Below, piece after piece: positions 43,312 through 51,860 of a DNA stretch of 64,000 nucleotides (position 1 is its first letter; each line of letters begins with the position of its first letter). The stretch spans positions 186,001-250,000 of the forward strand of contig NZ_CP108508.1 in NCBI RefSeq assembly GCF_035917275.1, written 5' to 3'. The position numbers were made by a program, and so were the translations under genes. The notes under the pieces were generated by a model. That model was given only the letters and a program-made list of their open reading frames with translations, did not search any database and was not told the DNA's origin. Source of the stretch: Streptomyces sp. NBC_01237. Lineage in GTDB: Bacteria > Actinomycetota > Actinomycetes > Streptomycetales > Streptomycetaceae.

Positions 43312-43573
43312 GGCTCCGCGTAGGCCGGCCGAGGGTCTGCTGCACGAAGCGGAAGGCGTGCTCCAGATCGTGGCGACGGAGAAATGCCTGTCAGAGACGG
43401 TCCGCCTCGTCCGCGGTGCCACCGGTCTTCGAGGACCACGACCAGTCCGGCGGAGCGTCCCGTTCCTTCGACAGGTGCTCGACCTTGAGCCGGATCAACG
43501 TTCCTTCCGACCAGTGGCAGTTCACGCTCGTGGTCAAGCCCTCAGGAACGGCCTTCGCCGTGGTCACACACAC
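43312..43573 (-). pseudogene. DDE transposase fragment of a second family
   Basis: Reads CHWSEGTLIRLKVEHLSKER, then DWSWSSKTGGTADEADRL, an in-frame TGA at 43391-43393, and FLRRHDLEHAFRFVQQTLGR. This matches the C-terminal half of a Streptomyces DDE transposase group whose usual sequence has Trp at the stop position (DRLWQAFLRRFDLEHTFRF, from memory). Truncated at both ends and joined to the IS5 remnant. Confidence 0.6.
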
Positions 43574-43695
43574 CTTGGCCGGAGCACAGCATCAGACGAG
43601 GGCCGCCACCACGTCCGGCGAATCCGCAGGTGAGCGACTCGGTGCGAGGCGCTGCTCGATGCCGGACGACAGGGAACAAGCTCGGAGATCGCATC

Positions 43696-44280
43696 TCAGC
43701 GTCTCAACGCCGCGCGCATTCCGTCGGCCGCGGCGTGCAGTACGGCCGTGTCGGGTGCTGCGCGCCCGACCACGTGGATTCCCTGGTGCAGCACCAGCAG
43801 GAAACGGGCGAGCTCCTGCGGGTTCTTGTCCTCGGCCAGTTCGCCTTGGGCCTGAGCACGGGTCAGGGCTCGGGTCAGACCTGCCTCATACACGCTCCAG
43901 TTGCCGCGTACCTGCTCCGTCACCCGCGCGTCGTGGGGGGAGAGTTCCACTGCGGCACTGACAATGAGACACCCTCGACCGCGCGGTTCGGCCAGCGCCT
44001 CGGCCACACAGCAGTCGATCGTGGACTCAATGGCCAGAAGGACCGGTCCGGGCCCGCCCAGGGCGTCCAGGAAATGGGACTCCTTGGCGTCCCGGTATCT
44101 CTTCAGGGTTTTCACATAGAGGCTGTGCTTGCTGCCGAATGTGCCGTACAGGCTGGACCGACCGATTCCGAGGTAGTCCACGAGGTCGGCCAGCGACGTT
44201 GTCTCGTATCCTTTCTCCTGAAAGATTTCCTCTGCCCGTTGCAATACCAGGTCGGGGCTGAATTCTTTATTCCGCGCCAT
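43696..44280 (-). CDS. TetR-family repressor
   Basis: 194 residues. N-terminal TetR helix-turn-helix at about 15-60 (ETTSLADLVDYLGIGRSSLY then GTFGSKHSLY). The ligand-binding half contains GRGCLIVSAAVELSPHDARV. The start at 44280 (MARNKEFSPDLVL) has GGA 4 nt upstream; an in-frame GTG at 44289 is possible. It precedes the MFS gene region on the same strand and resembles the second TetR protein at 45760. The upstream region (44299-44319) contains a partial match to the motif upstream of the MFS and TetR genes. Likely controls the local cluster. Confidence 0.9.
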   Translation of the reverse strand: MARNKEFSPDLVLQRAEEIFQEKGYETTSLADLVDYLGIGRSSLYGTFGSKHSLYVKTLKRYRDAKESHFLDALGGPGPVLLAIESTIDCCVAEALAEPRGRGCLIVSAAVELSPHDARVTEQVRGNWSVYEAGLTRALTRAQAQGELAEDKNPQELARFLLVLHQGIHVVGRAAPDTAVLHAAADGMRAALRR

Positions 44281-44386
44281 GTTTTCCACGCCACCAAAGA
44301 ATTGGACAGACGGTTACAGAAAAAGAAGAGAGGAAAGAGGAATTGAAAAGGAGGGGCGAAAGGGATTCTTGGCCTTGACAGCCGAC

Positions 44387-44426
44387 GAGCGGGGCGGGGC
44401 CTCGGGGGTGCGGCTCCGCCCCGCTC
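44387..44426 (-). terminator. Strong hairpin terminator of the MFS gene
   Basis: GAGCGGGGCGG (44387-44397) pairs perfectly with CCGCCCCGCTC (44416-44426), 8 nt beyond the MFS stop at 44435. Confidence 0.8.
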
Positions 44427-44434
44427 ACCGTCCG

Positions 44435-45628
44435 TCAGGCGCTCTCCATCTGTCGTTCGGAGGCAGGCGCCTGGGTGTTCGACGGAGCCGCGCGGCGGAG
44501 CTGCCCCATGTCAGGGATGAGCATGACCAGCGCGAGCGAGGCGAGGACCACGCCGAGCCACAGCGGGGCGGTGAGGTCGAAGGCGTTGATGCCGAGGCCG
44601 CCGATCCAGGAGCCGATGACCACGCCCATCGTGATGAAAGAGGAGTGGACGGTGTTGATGAGCGGGCGGGCGTTGGCTGTCCGCTGGACCCTGCTGATCA
44701 TCGCCGGGTTCATGGTTACCCCGACGAGTCCGATGCCCAGCATGGCGATGACGGCGGGTGCCTTGAAGTCGGCGAGCAGGGCAAACGCGGCAAGGAAGGC
44801 CACGTTGAGGGTGATGCCCGTGACGAGGACGCGGATGGTGTGGGTGTCCGCGAGACGCGCCACCACCGTGTTGCCGATGACCGTGGCGGCTCCGTAGGCG
44901 AGCAGCAGGAACGGGGTGATGCCGCGGGAGAACCCGGTGATCTCGGTGAGGATCGGGGTGAAGTAGGAGAACGCGGCGAAGGTGGCACCGATGATCAGGG
45001 TGGAGGTGCACATGACCACCCAGAGCTTCCTGTTGCGGAAGGCGGTCAGCTCCTCCTTGAAGTCCCCCGAGTCCTCGGCGCGGTCGAGCGAGGGCACGGC
45101 GATCACGGTGGCCACGGCGGCGACGAGCGTGATGATGCCGACCGCGACGAACCCGGCGCGCCAGCCCCACTGTTCGCCCACCAGGGTGGAGATCGGCAGA
45201 CCGAGCAGCGTACCGACCATCAGCCCCTGCATCGCCACGCCGATGGCGCGGCCGCGGGCCTCCGGCTTGGTGAGCTGGGCGACGATGGAGAGCGAGACGC
45301 CGAAGAAGGCGCCGGACGCCGTACCGGTGATCACACGCGCGACCATCATCAGCCAGTAGCTGGTGGCGACACCGGCCAGAACGTTGCCGACCAGGAACAC
45401 GGCGAAGAGCGTCATCAGCGCCGGCTTGGGCTTGAGCTTGAGCACCGCGATGGTGGCGAAGGGACTGCCCAGCGCCATGGCCAGGGCGAACGCCGTGATG
45501 AGGTAGCCGACTTGGGGGATCGTGACGCCGAGATCCTCGGAGATCTGCGGCATCAGACCGCCTACGAGGAACTCGCTGGTGACCATGGCGAAGATGCCCA
45601 GCGCCATGAGGTAGACGGACTTTGGCAT
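44435..45628 (-). CDS. MFS exporter (DHA1 / arabinose-efflux type)
   Basis: 397 residues with about 12 predicted membrane helices, starting MPKSVYLMALGIFAMVTSEF, the usual start of this drug:H+ antiporter-1 group (Cmx/AraJ-like). Seen are GLMPQISEDLGVTIPQVGYL in the first loop and the motif region ARVITGTASGAFFGVSLS in helix 5. Start at 45628 follows a GGAG-containing leader. It probably exports the product or an inducer of the adjacent cluster. It is flanked by two tetR genes and has a motif at 45651-45671 that recurs upstream of the tetR at 46356, so repression by that TetR is likely. Confidence 0.92.
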   Translation of the reverse strand: MPKSVYLMALGIFAMVTSEFLVGGLMPQISEDLGVTIPQVGYLITAFALAMALGSPFATIAVLKLKPKPALMTLFAVFLVGNVLAGVATSYWLMMVARVITGTASGAFFGVSLSIVAQLTKPEARGRAIGVAMQGLMVGTLLGLPISTLVGEQWGWRAGFVAVGIITLVAAVATVIAVPSLDRAEDSGDFKEELTAFRNRKLWVVMCTSTLIIGATFAAFSYFTPILTEITGFSRGITPFLLLAYGAATVIGNTVVARLADTHTIRVLVTGITLNVAFLAAFALLADFKAPAVIAMLGIGLVGVTMNPAMISRVQRTANARPLINTVHSSFITMGVVIGSWIGGLGINAFDLTAPLWLGVVLASLALVMLIPDMGQLRRAAPSNTQAPASERQMESA

Positions 45629-45650
45629 GAGTGGGGACTCTCTCTCCGGA

Positions 45651-45671
45651 GTAATGGACCGATCAGGACAA
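45651..45671. promoter_or_regulatory. Candidate TetR operator upstream of the MFS gene
   Basis: GTAATGGACCGATCAGGACA (plus strand) matches GTTATGGAACAGTCAGAACA upstream of the tetR gene at 46356 (16 of 21 positions with the next base). A weaker match occurs at 52454-52474. It ends 23 nt before the MFS start. Confidence 0.5.
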
Positions 45672-45759
45672 AACTGGGGCGTGAGTGGGCCCACCACGGC
45701 GCGGCCGCAGCGAGGGGGAGGTTCGGGCAGGGCAGGAAAGGCTGTGAAGGCCGGGAAGG

Positions 45760-46356
45760 TCAGTGGGCCAGGGCGTCCAGACCCGAGCGGGCGATGTCCT
45801 CCATGACGGTGCGGTCCGCGCCGGACTGGGCGGCGATACGCATCCCCGAGATGACCGCGGTCACGTACCAGGCGAGCCCCTCCGCCGCACGCGGGGAGCC
45901 GACGGACCCGTCACGCTTCCCTTCGGCGACCACCGCACGGAGCGAGGTGAGGCGTCGTTCGAGATCCTTCTCCAGGACGTCCGCGACCTTCGGGTCGCTC
46001 GCGGCGAGGCCGGTGATGGTGTTCACGGTGAAGCAACCGGAACCGTACCCGCTTCTCCGGTTCTCCATCTCCGAATCGACGATCACCGAGAGCAGCTCTC
46101 GCAGCCGCTCCGCGGCACTGGGCCCCTCCTGATCGAGGATGGCGATCTGCCGGCCGGTCATGGTGTCGACGTAGTACGACAAGGCCCGCAGGAACACGTG
46201 GTTCTTGGACTTGAACGTGTTGTAGATACTGCTGCGTCCCAGCCCCGTGGCCTCGCACAGATCCTGGGTGGAAGTGCCTTCGTACCCCTTGGCCCAGAAG
46301 ACACGACACGCCGCCCGTACCGCTTGCTCCTCGTCGAACTGTCGTGGTCGGCCCAT
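45760..46356 (-). CDS. TetR-family repressor
   Basis: 198 residues. Helix-turn-helix at about 14-58 (GTSTQDLCEATGLGRSSIYN then TFKSKNHVF). The C-terminal domain contains GYGSGCFTVNTITGLAASDP, like the TetR_C domain of the first regulator. Starts MGRPRQFDEEQAV, a typical TetR N-terminus. It is 131 nt upstream of the MFS gene on the same strand and has its own promoter, separated from the metabolic operon by the terminator at 46421-46448. Likely autoregulatory and a repressor of the exporter. Confidence 0.93.
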   Translation of the reverse strand: MGRPRQFDEEQAVRAACRVFWAKGYEGTSTQDLCEATGLGRSSIYNTFKSKNHVFLRALSYYVDTMTGRQIAILDQEGPSAAERLRELLSVIVDSEMENRRSGYGSGCFTVNTITGLAASDPKVADVLEKDLERRLTSLRAVVAEGKRDGSVGSPRAAEGLAWYVTAVISGMRIAAQSGADRTVMEDIARSGLDALAH

Positions 46357-46372
46357 GCGCTCACTCTAGCAC

Positions 46373-46393
46373 GTTATGGAACAGTCAGAACAA
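46373..46393. promoter_or_regulatory. Candidate TetR operator upstream of tetR (46356)
   Basis: GTTATGGAACAGTCAGAACA begins 16 nt upstream of the tetR start and matches the element upstream of the MFS gene. Overlap with the expected promoter suggests autorepression. Confidence 0.5.
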
Positions 46394-46420
46394 AAAAACC
46401 GAGGGCGGTTGCGGCGGTTG

Positions 46421-46448
46421 CCCCGCCCCCGGAAAGCCGGGGGCGGGG
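46421..46448 (-). terminator. Terminator of the metabolic operon
   Basis: CCCCGCCCCCGG (46421-46432) and CCGGGGGCGGGG (46437-46448) form a perfect 12-bp stem with an AAAG loop, 29 nt beyond the stop of the last operon gene (46478). On the minus strand it is followed by a T-rich run. Confidence 0.88.
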
Positions 46449-46477
46449 TCGCGTACGGATGCCGCCGTCACCTTCGC

Positions 46478-47230
46478 TCAGGCATTGACTCCGCCGTCGA
46501 CACCGACCCTGGTGCCAGTGGTGAAGGCGGCCTCGGGCGATGCGAAGTAGGCTACCGCAGCGGCCACTTCCTCCGGCTGCGCGAACCGGTTCAGCGGGGA
46601 CAGGGCCTTCTGGTACGCGGAAGCGGGGCCGTCCTCCGGGTTCATGTCGGTGTTCGTGGAACCGGGGGCCACCTCGTTCACCGTGATGCCGCGGGGGCCG
46701 AGGTCCCAGGCGAGGCCCTTGGTGAACCCGGTGAGCGCGGCCTTGCTCGCTGCGTACACGGCATAACCCGCTGCGGGCACATGCTCGCCCAGGCAGGAAC
46801 CGATGTTGACGACCCGCCCGCCCTCCGGCAGATGCTTCGCCGCGGCACGCGCGGTGAGGATGGCGCCGCGCGTGTTCACGTCGAGGATCCAGTCCACGGT
46901 CTCGACCGGCATGTCGGCGAGGTTCGGGAGCGTCATGTCGTTCACGCCCGCGTTGTTGATCACGATGTCCAGCCGGCCCAGTTCGCGCACCGCCTGCTCG
47001 ACCGAGGCGGCGACCGAGTCGGCGTCGGCCACGTCGGCCCGCACCGCCAGTACCCGGCGACCGGTCTTCTTCTCGATCCGCTCGACCGTGGCCCGCGCGG
47101 CGTCCTCGTTGTTCTGGTAGGTGATGGCGACATCGGCGCCGTCCTCGGCCAGGCGCAGGGCCACGGCCGCGCCGATGCCCCGGCTCGCACCGGTGACCAG
47201 GGCTACCTTGCCGTTCAGCTTCTCGCTCAT
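46478..47230 (-). CDS. Short-chain dehydrogenase (FabG-like)
   Basis: 250-residue classical SDR: TGASRGIGAAVAL cofactor motif near 13-25, NNAGVNDM near 92-99, YAVYAASKAALTGF with the catalytic Tyr and Lys, and a C-terminal ending TGTRVGVDGGVNA. It would oxidise or reduce an alcohol/ketone on the pathway intermediate. Last gene of the seven-gene minus-strand operon (52361 to 46478), 63 nt after the cupin gene, followed by a strong terminator. Confidence 0.93.
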   Translation of the reverse strand: MSEKLNGKVALVTGASRGIGAAVALRLAEDGADVAITYQNNEDAARATVERIEKKTGRRVLAVRADVADADSVAASVEQAVRELGRLDIVINNAGVNDMTLPNLADMPVETVDWILDVNTRGAILTARAAAKHLPEGGRVVNIGSCLGEHVPAAGYAVYAASKAALTGFTKGLAWDLGPRGITVNEVAPGSTNTDMNPEDGPASAYQKALSPLNRFAQPEEVAAAVAYFASPEAAFTTGTRVGVDGGVNA

Positions 47231-47293
47231 GTCATCTCAACAATCTTCGAAAGGGGAAAGCGGGGTGGTGGGTGGTACGGAAAGAGGTGGTGC

Positions 47294-47797
47294 TCAGGCC
47301 TGGTACGAGCCGTACTTCTCGCCGACGGTGACGGCCGTGGGATTGTCGGCCGGGTCGAACGGCGGGATGTTCTGGCCGGGTGCGGCGTCCTTGCCCGCCT
47401 CCAGGAAGAAGCGTTCGAACCCGCCGGGGGTGAAGAGCAGCAGCTGCTTCGCGGTGTGCAGGCCCGTGTTCTTGAAGCCATGAATCACCCCGCGCGGTAC
47501 GAACACGAAGTCCCCGGCCCGCACGCGGTACGTCTCGCCGTCGGCGTAGATCTCCAGCTCGCCCTCGATGAGGTAGAACGCCTCGTCCTCGTGGCGGTGG
47601 TCGTGCAGCGGCGGGCCCCCGCCCGGGGGCACCGAGGCCTCCAGTACCGCCAGCGTCCCCTCGGAGTCATCCTGGCCGACCTTCACGGAGTAGACATCGC
47701 CGTTGAGCCAGACCGAGCGGCCCTGGCCGGCCGGGATATGCAGGACCTTACGGACCGTGGGGGGCTTGTCGGTGTTCTGCTGTTCCAGCAGTGACAT
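47294..47797 (-). CDS. Cupin-domain protein
   Basis: 167 residues with one conserved cupin barrel. The first metal-binding motif is HDHRHEDEAFYLIEGE (His65, His67, Glu72 region) and the second is PRGVIHGFKNTG. Such proteins include dioxygenases, isomerases and binding proteins; sequence alone does not say which. It resembles the quercetinase-like single-domain cupins of Streptomyces clusters (leader WLNGDVYSVKVGQ, end PGGFERFFLEAG). It lies 13 nt after the formyltransferase gene in the operon, so a step in the same pathway is likely. Confidence 0.88.
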   Translation of the reverse strand: MSLLEQQNTDKPPTVRKVLHIPAGQGRSVWLNGDVYSVKVGQDDSEGTLAVLEASVPPGGGPPLHDHRHEDEAFYLIEGELEIYADGETYRVRAGDFVFVPRGVIHGFKNTGLHTAKQLLLFTPGGFERFFLEAGKDAAPGQNIPPFDPADNPTAVTVGEKYGSYQA

Positions 47798-47810
47798 GGG
47801 CGGGCCTCCC

Positions 47811-48785
47811 TCAAGCTGCCTGGAGCTGGGTGGCCGAAAGCAGCTGGCCGTCGGCGATGGCCGGGTGGGCCTGGACGGGCACCTCGGTGCCGTCGAGCTC
47901 CACGGTCAGGAGCCGCAGCCAGCCGTCGCGGCAGGCGACGAAAACCCCGTCCGCCAGGTGCCGTACGGTTCCGGCGGGTTCGAGAAGTGCGGTCGCGGCC
48001 GGCAGGACGTCGTCCGCCGACAGGACCGTCACGCGTTCACCGGACGCGGTCTCGGCGAAGGCCCCCGGGTTCCGGTAGCCGGCCCGGATGTGGCACGCCA
48101 CCTTGTGGGCGGAGTGCGCGAAGTCCAGTCGGTAGTCGTCCTCACCCGGCCGGGTGAAGTACGTCCGCTCCGAGGAGTCCTGCGGGATGCGCAGGAACCT
48201 GCGCGCCGCGAGCTGCGGGATCAGGTCCAGGAGCATCAGCACATTGGCGCGTTCCTGCATGGTCCGCAGTTCCAGAGCGGTCTCGCGGCCGGTGAGGGGG
48301 GTCCGGTGCTGCGTGAGGATCGCCCCGGTGTCGAGGCCCTCGGCCATCTCGATGGCGGTGACCGCACCGTCGGTCTCACCGTTGCGCACCATCCAGTAGA
48401 ACGGCGCCAGGCCCGCGTAGCGGGGCAGCGCGCTCGGGTGGAAGTTGACGCTTGTCACCTTCGGCGCGGCGAGCAGCTCGCTCTTCAGAATGCGTTGGAA
48501 GTTGCCCACGATCAGGTAGTCGGGCTCCAGGTCCCTGATCTGCTGGACGAACGCGGGGTCGTTGACCTTCTCGGGACGCAGCACCGGTACGCCGAGGTTC
48601 TTGCCCCGCTGCTCCAGGTCGACCTGCTCGGTGTCGGCGACGAAGTAGTCGCACAGACGTCCGACCGGGCTGGTGACGAGGGCCGCGAGATCCACCAGCG
48701 GGTGTCCGTGCAGCATGTCCAGGAAGGGGGCGCCTAATTTTGAGTTGACCTCTGAGAAGAGCACAACCCGTATGGGACCCGTCAA
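47811..48785 (-). CDS. Formyltransferase of the Fmt / PurN-like fold
   Basis: 324 residues similar to methionyl-tRNA formyltransferase. The catalytic triad of 10-formyl-tetrahydrofolate enzymes is intact: Asn114 and His116 in VNFHPSALPRYAG and Asp152 in EGLDTGAIL. A C-terminal Fmt-like domain follows from about residue 205. The folate-loop version SALP replaces the common SLLP. It is not a housekeeping fmt: there is no def neighbour, and it sits inside a metabolic operon. The likely job is N-formylation (or folate-dependent C1 transfer) of an amine intermediate. 30 nt after the monooxygenase gene. Confidence 0.88.
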   Translation of the reverse strand: MTGPIRVVLFSEVNSKLGAPFLDMLHGHPLVDLAALVTSPVGRLCDYFVADTEQVDLEQRGKNLGVPVLRPEKVNDPAFVQQIRDLEPDYLIVGNFQRILKSELLAAPKVTSVNFHPSALPRYAGLAPFYWMVRNGETDGAVTAIEMAEGLDTGAILTQHRTPLTGRETALELRTMQERANVLMLLDLIPQLAARRFLRIPQDSSERTYFTRPGEDDYRLDFAHSAHKVACHIRAGYRNPGAFAETASGERVTVLSADDVLPAATALLEPAGTVRHLADGVFVACRDGWLRLLTVELDGTEVPVQAHPAIADGQLLSATQLQAA

Positions 48786-48815
48786 CGGATCTTCCTTTCG
48801 TGAATGGCCAGGCGT

Positions 48816-49988
48816 TTAGAAGAAGGGGGAGGCGGACTTGCCGCCGAGCAGTACGTTGCCGGTGAGCTGGAGGATGGATTCCTGGGCGACGGCGTGCTGG
48901 CACATGGTGTTGGCATCCCGCAGCCACCGGTCCATCGGGGACTTGAGCCGGTAGACGGAGGCGCCGCCCACCAGGTCGAAGAGACGGTGCACGACGCGCC
49001 GTGCCGTGCGGAAGGCGTGCAGGCGCGCGAGGGCGGTCTCGACCCGCTCGTCGCCCGAGCGCTCGGCATGGTTCTCCAGTGCCTCCCACTGCCGCTCCAG
49101 CGTCGTGTACACGGCGGAGCGTGCGGCGAGAAGCTCCATCTCCAGTTCGGCAATGGTCTGCTGGACCCGGTGGTCCTGCGGCCAGGCGAGGCCGGTCTCG
49201 CGGTCGACGCGGTGCTCCGCCAGCTCTCGGACGTGGTCGAGCGCGGCGCGGGCGAGCCCGAGAGGGATGCCGGACATCTTCCGCAGGATCGCGTCGGGGG
49301 CATCGTGCAGCGGGCCGCGGCGCACCGGTTCGGCGAAGGAGAAGGAGTGCTCGGCGGGGACGAACAGGTCATCGGCCCGGTAGTCGATGGAACCGGAACC
49401 CGCGAGTCCCGTGGTGTGCCAGGAGTCGATGTGCTCGTACTGATCGGGGTGGGCGAGCACCACCCGCCACAGCCCTTTGCCCGTCGTCTCGTCGATGACG
49501 GGGCGGCCGCCCTCGTACACGGTGCAGCCGGCGGCGAGCACGTCGCAGTGGGTGGAGCCGGAGCCGAACCGCCAGTGTCCGGAGACACGGTAGCCACCGG
49601 AGACCCGCTCCGCCCTGCCCTGGGGGTAGATCCAGCCCGACTGGGCCATGTCGGGGGACGGGTAGAGCTTGCGGGCGACGTCCTGGTCGAGGAAGCCGGA
49701 GTAGATGCCGGAGTCCATGCCGATCATGGCGCACCAGGCGGCGGAGACATCGCCCTGGGCGATGGTCTCCAGGAGACGTACCTGGTCCATGGAGTTCAGT
49801 TCGGGGCCGCCCCATTCCCGGGGCATCACGGCACGGAACACACCGGTTCCACGCAGGAGTTCGACGATATCCTCGGGCAGGCGGCGGTTCTCCTCGATCC
49901 TGGCGGAGCTCTCGCGCAGCGTGGGCCCGATGTCCCGGGCACGGGTGATGATCGCCTCGGCGGTGTTGGGTATCGCGGCAGTGGGCAT
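48816..49988 (-). CDS. Class D flavin-dependent monooxygenase (acyl-CoA dehydrogenase fold)
   Basis: 390 residues with the acyl-CoA dehydrogenase fold but features of two-component hydroxylases (HsaA/HpaB-like group): AQGDVSAAWCAMIGMDSGIY near 95-115, SGGYRVSGHWRFGSG near 148-162, and a C-terminal helical domain with LVGGASVYRLKSPMDRWLRD. These enzymes use reduced flavin supplied by a partner; the flavin reductase at 51861-52361 in the same operon fits. Probable role: hydroxylation of an aromatic or N-containing intermediate. Second possibility is true dehydrogenase activity. Starts at ATG 49988, 30 nt after the FAD oxidase gene. Confidence 0.88.
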   Translation of the reverse strand: MPTAAIPNTAEAIITRARDIGPTLRESSARIEENRRLPEDIVELLRGTGVFRAVMPREWGGPELNSMDQVRLLETIAQGDVSAAWCAMIGMDSGIYSGFLDQDVARKLYPSPDMAQSGWIYPQGRAERVSGGYRVSGHWRFGSGSTHCDVLAAGCTVYEGGRPVIDETTGKGLWRVVLAHPDQYEHIDSWHTTGLAGSGSIDYRADDLFVPAEHSFSFAEPVRRGPLHDAPDAILRKMSGIPLGLARAALDHVRELAEHRVDRETGLAWPQDHRVQQTIAELEMELLAARSAVYTTLERQWEALENHAERSGDERVETALARLHAFRTARRVVHRLFDLVGGASVYRLKSPMDRWLRDANTMCQHAVAQESILQLTGNVLLGGKSASPFF

Positions 49989-50018
49989 GAGGGGTCCTTT
50001 CTGGATGTGGCGGCCCGG

Positions 50019-51470
50019 TCAGGCGTAGCGACCGGGGGCGATCACCCGGTTCGGATCGATCGCGTCCCGGAGCCGCCGGACGAGAGCGAGGGCGTGGGGG
50101 TCGGTGAGCCGGTCCATCCATGCCCCGTGGTCGATGTCCAGGCGGTAGGGGAGGTACTCGGCGGCGCCGAAGAGTTCGTAAAGGAGGTCGAGCGCGTCGT
50201 GCGCCCGTGCGGTCTCCTCGTCGGTGCGGGTGAAGCGCAGGGAGACCACCAGGTCGATGACGTCGGGGTCCAGGGCGTTGACGGTGGCGCCGGGCCTGAT
50301 TCCGGTGCGGGTGTGCACCTCGTCGAGGAGGCGGAGAGCGGTGGTGACGTCGTGCCCGGTGTACGGGACGAGAGGGAGGAAGAAGATCCAGCCGCCGCCG
50401 TCCTGGTCCACCTGGCCCGCGTCCTGGCCGACGGCCGAGCGCAGCATCTCCTCGTGGTGAGCGACGCTGCCCGCGTAGGCGTGCTCGACGACGCGGGAGA
50501 CGATGTCGTCCTGGGCCGGAGGCTCCCTGTCGGAGCGTACGACCGAGGTGAACAGACCTGAGGAGGCGGCGTGTTCGTGAACACTTTGAGTGAGTGCTTC
50601 CACCACGGACGCGGTGCCGCCGAGGGAGATATGGGCGAGGTAGGCACCGCCGGTGTCCGCCGTTCCGTAGCTCCTGGCGGACGCGGTGTCGTAGATCTTC
50701 AGTACCCCGTGGACCAGCCCCTGGGCCTGCCAGCGCCTGAACTCGTCGACGACGGAGGAGAGCTGGGGTCTTTCGAAGGAGAGACGTATGACGCGCTGAG
50801 TCTCGGGGCGCGGCAGCAGCCGGATGACTCCCGCGGTGGCGATGCCGTAGTTGGACTGGGTGAACAGATGGAGCAGGGAGGGTCCGAGGCCATAGGGGTT
50901 CGGTGCGGTGCCGCCTCGCTCGCCGGGCCACCAGCCGATACGGACCGTCTCGCCGTCGGGCAGGACGACTTCGAGCCCCACCAGATCCTCGGTCCTCTGC
51001 CGGCGCAGGCCGACCCCGCGGTCGAGGGCGTTGCCGAGCACGCTGGAGTGGCCCGAGGATGCGGTGACGTTCAGCATCCGTCCGGTGCCTTCGAGTTCGA
51101 CGGTCAGGCGGTGCTGCGTGACGCCGGGTTCGATCACGGCCCAGCCGCGTTCGGTGTCCAGCGCCCTGATCCGGTCGAGGTCGTCGAGCTCGACGCGTAC
51201 GGCGTCGTGCCGCGCCGGTTCGCGGGATCCGAGCCCCCAGTTGCGGCCGGTCGACACCGCGTACAGGGGCGGGGCGTCGGGGGCCTGGAAGGTCCTGACG
51301 ATGCCGGGCAGCTGATCAGCCGCGGAGGGCCGGATGACGGCGGGCACGCGGCGGGCGGCGAACATGGACACATTGGCGCCGCCCGGTGGGGACCCGCTGA
51401 TCCGGGAGCGGTCCTCCACAGCGTGTCCCGCGGCCTCCAGCAGAGCCGTGAGCACAGGTGTTTCAGGCAT
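50019..51470 (-). CDS. FAD-linked oxidase (vanillyl-alcohol oxidase / PCMH family)
   Basis: 483 residues. The N-terminal FAD-binding domain has RTFQAPDAPPLYAVSTGRNW then GLGSREPARH, and VTASSGHSSVLGNALDRGVG. The C-terminal half contains EVHTRTGIRPGATVNALDPD and ends in AIDPNRVIAPGRY, typical of the FAD-oxidase C domain of p-cresol methylhydroxylase and vanillyl-alcohol oxidase. Such enzymes oxidise para-alkylphenols by hydride abstraction to a quinone methide. No signal peptide. In this operon it suggests a phenolic substrate, consistent with a chorismate-derived precursor. Confidence 0.88.
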   Translation of the reverse strand: MPETPVLTALLEAAGHAVEDRSRISGSPPGGANVSMFAARRVPAVIRPSAADQLPGIVRTFQAPDAPPLYAVSTGRNWGLGSREPARHDAVRVELDDLDRIRALDTERGWAVIEPGVTQHRLTVELEGTGRMLNVTASSGHSSVLGNALDRGVGLRRQRTEDLVGLEVVLPDGETVRIGWWPGERGGTAPNPYGLGPSLLHLFTQSNYGIATAGVIRLLPRPETQRVIRLSFERPQLSSVVDEFRRWQAQGLVHGVLKIYDTASARSYGTADTGGAYLAHISLGGTASVVEALTQSVHEHAASSGLFTSVVRSDREPPAQDDIVSRVVEHAYAGSVAHHEEMLRSAVGQDAGQVDQDGGGWIFFLPLVPYTGHDVTTALRLLDEVHTRTGIRPGATVNALDPDVIDLVVSLRFTRTDEETARAHDALDLLYELFGAAEYLPYRLDIDHGAWMDRLTDPHALALVRRLRDAIDPNRVIAPGRYA

Positions 51471-51508
51471 GGCAATTCCCCCCAGGAAAAGACAGAGTGA
51501 CGTGCGGG

Positions 51509-51853
51509 TCAGGGCCTGGCGGCCGAGGCGCCGGCGAGGTAGACGTGCTCGACCGGTTCGTCGCGGTCCCTGCGGGCGAAGACCAGCACTCTGATGACGT
51601 ACGGCATTTCCCCGTCCCAGCGGGGTTCGGCCATACAGAGGCAGGGGGCGTCCAGCACCCCCTGCTCGGCGATGACCAGCGGCGGTATGTCCGCCGTGAG
51701 GTCTGCGGTCATGGTGAAGATCAAGGCCTCGACGTCGTCGGGGCGCAGCCCGTTCCGCTCCATCACGGCCCCCACCAGGGCGATGGTGGCGGAGGCGATG
51801 GCCTCGCGGGTGTTGGCGTCCACGCGGACGCCGCCGCGGATGGCACGTGTCAT
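51509..51853 (-). CDS. AroH-type chorismate mutase
   Basis: 114 residues, the length and fold of the Bacillus AroH trimeric chorismate mutase, converting chorismate to prephenate. Visible active-site equivalents: Arg6 in RAIRGGVRV, Glu76 in CLCMAEPRWDG, Arg88 in YVIRVLV, Tyr105 in HVYLAGA and Arg113. The equivalent of Bacillus Arg63 is not conserved (VIAEQGV). A second, pathway-dedicated chorismate mutase in a specialised-metabolite operon usually boosts Phe/Tyr supply. 7 nt after the flavin reductase gene and 38 nt before the FAD oxidase gene. Confidence 0.9.
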   Translation of the reverse strand: MTRAIRGGVRVDANTREAIASATIALVGAVMERNGLRPDDVEALIFTMTADLTADIPPLVIAEQGVLDAPCLCMAEPRWDGEMPYVIRVLVFARRDRDEPVEHVYLAGASAARP

Positions 51854-51860
51854 GGCTCGT

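Noticed and set aside
47811..48785. Housekeeping methionyl-tRNA formyltransferase
   Set aside because: The residues for formyl transfer are present, but it lies within a metabolic operon and not beside def or other translation genes, so a pathway-specific role is more likely.
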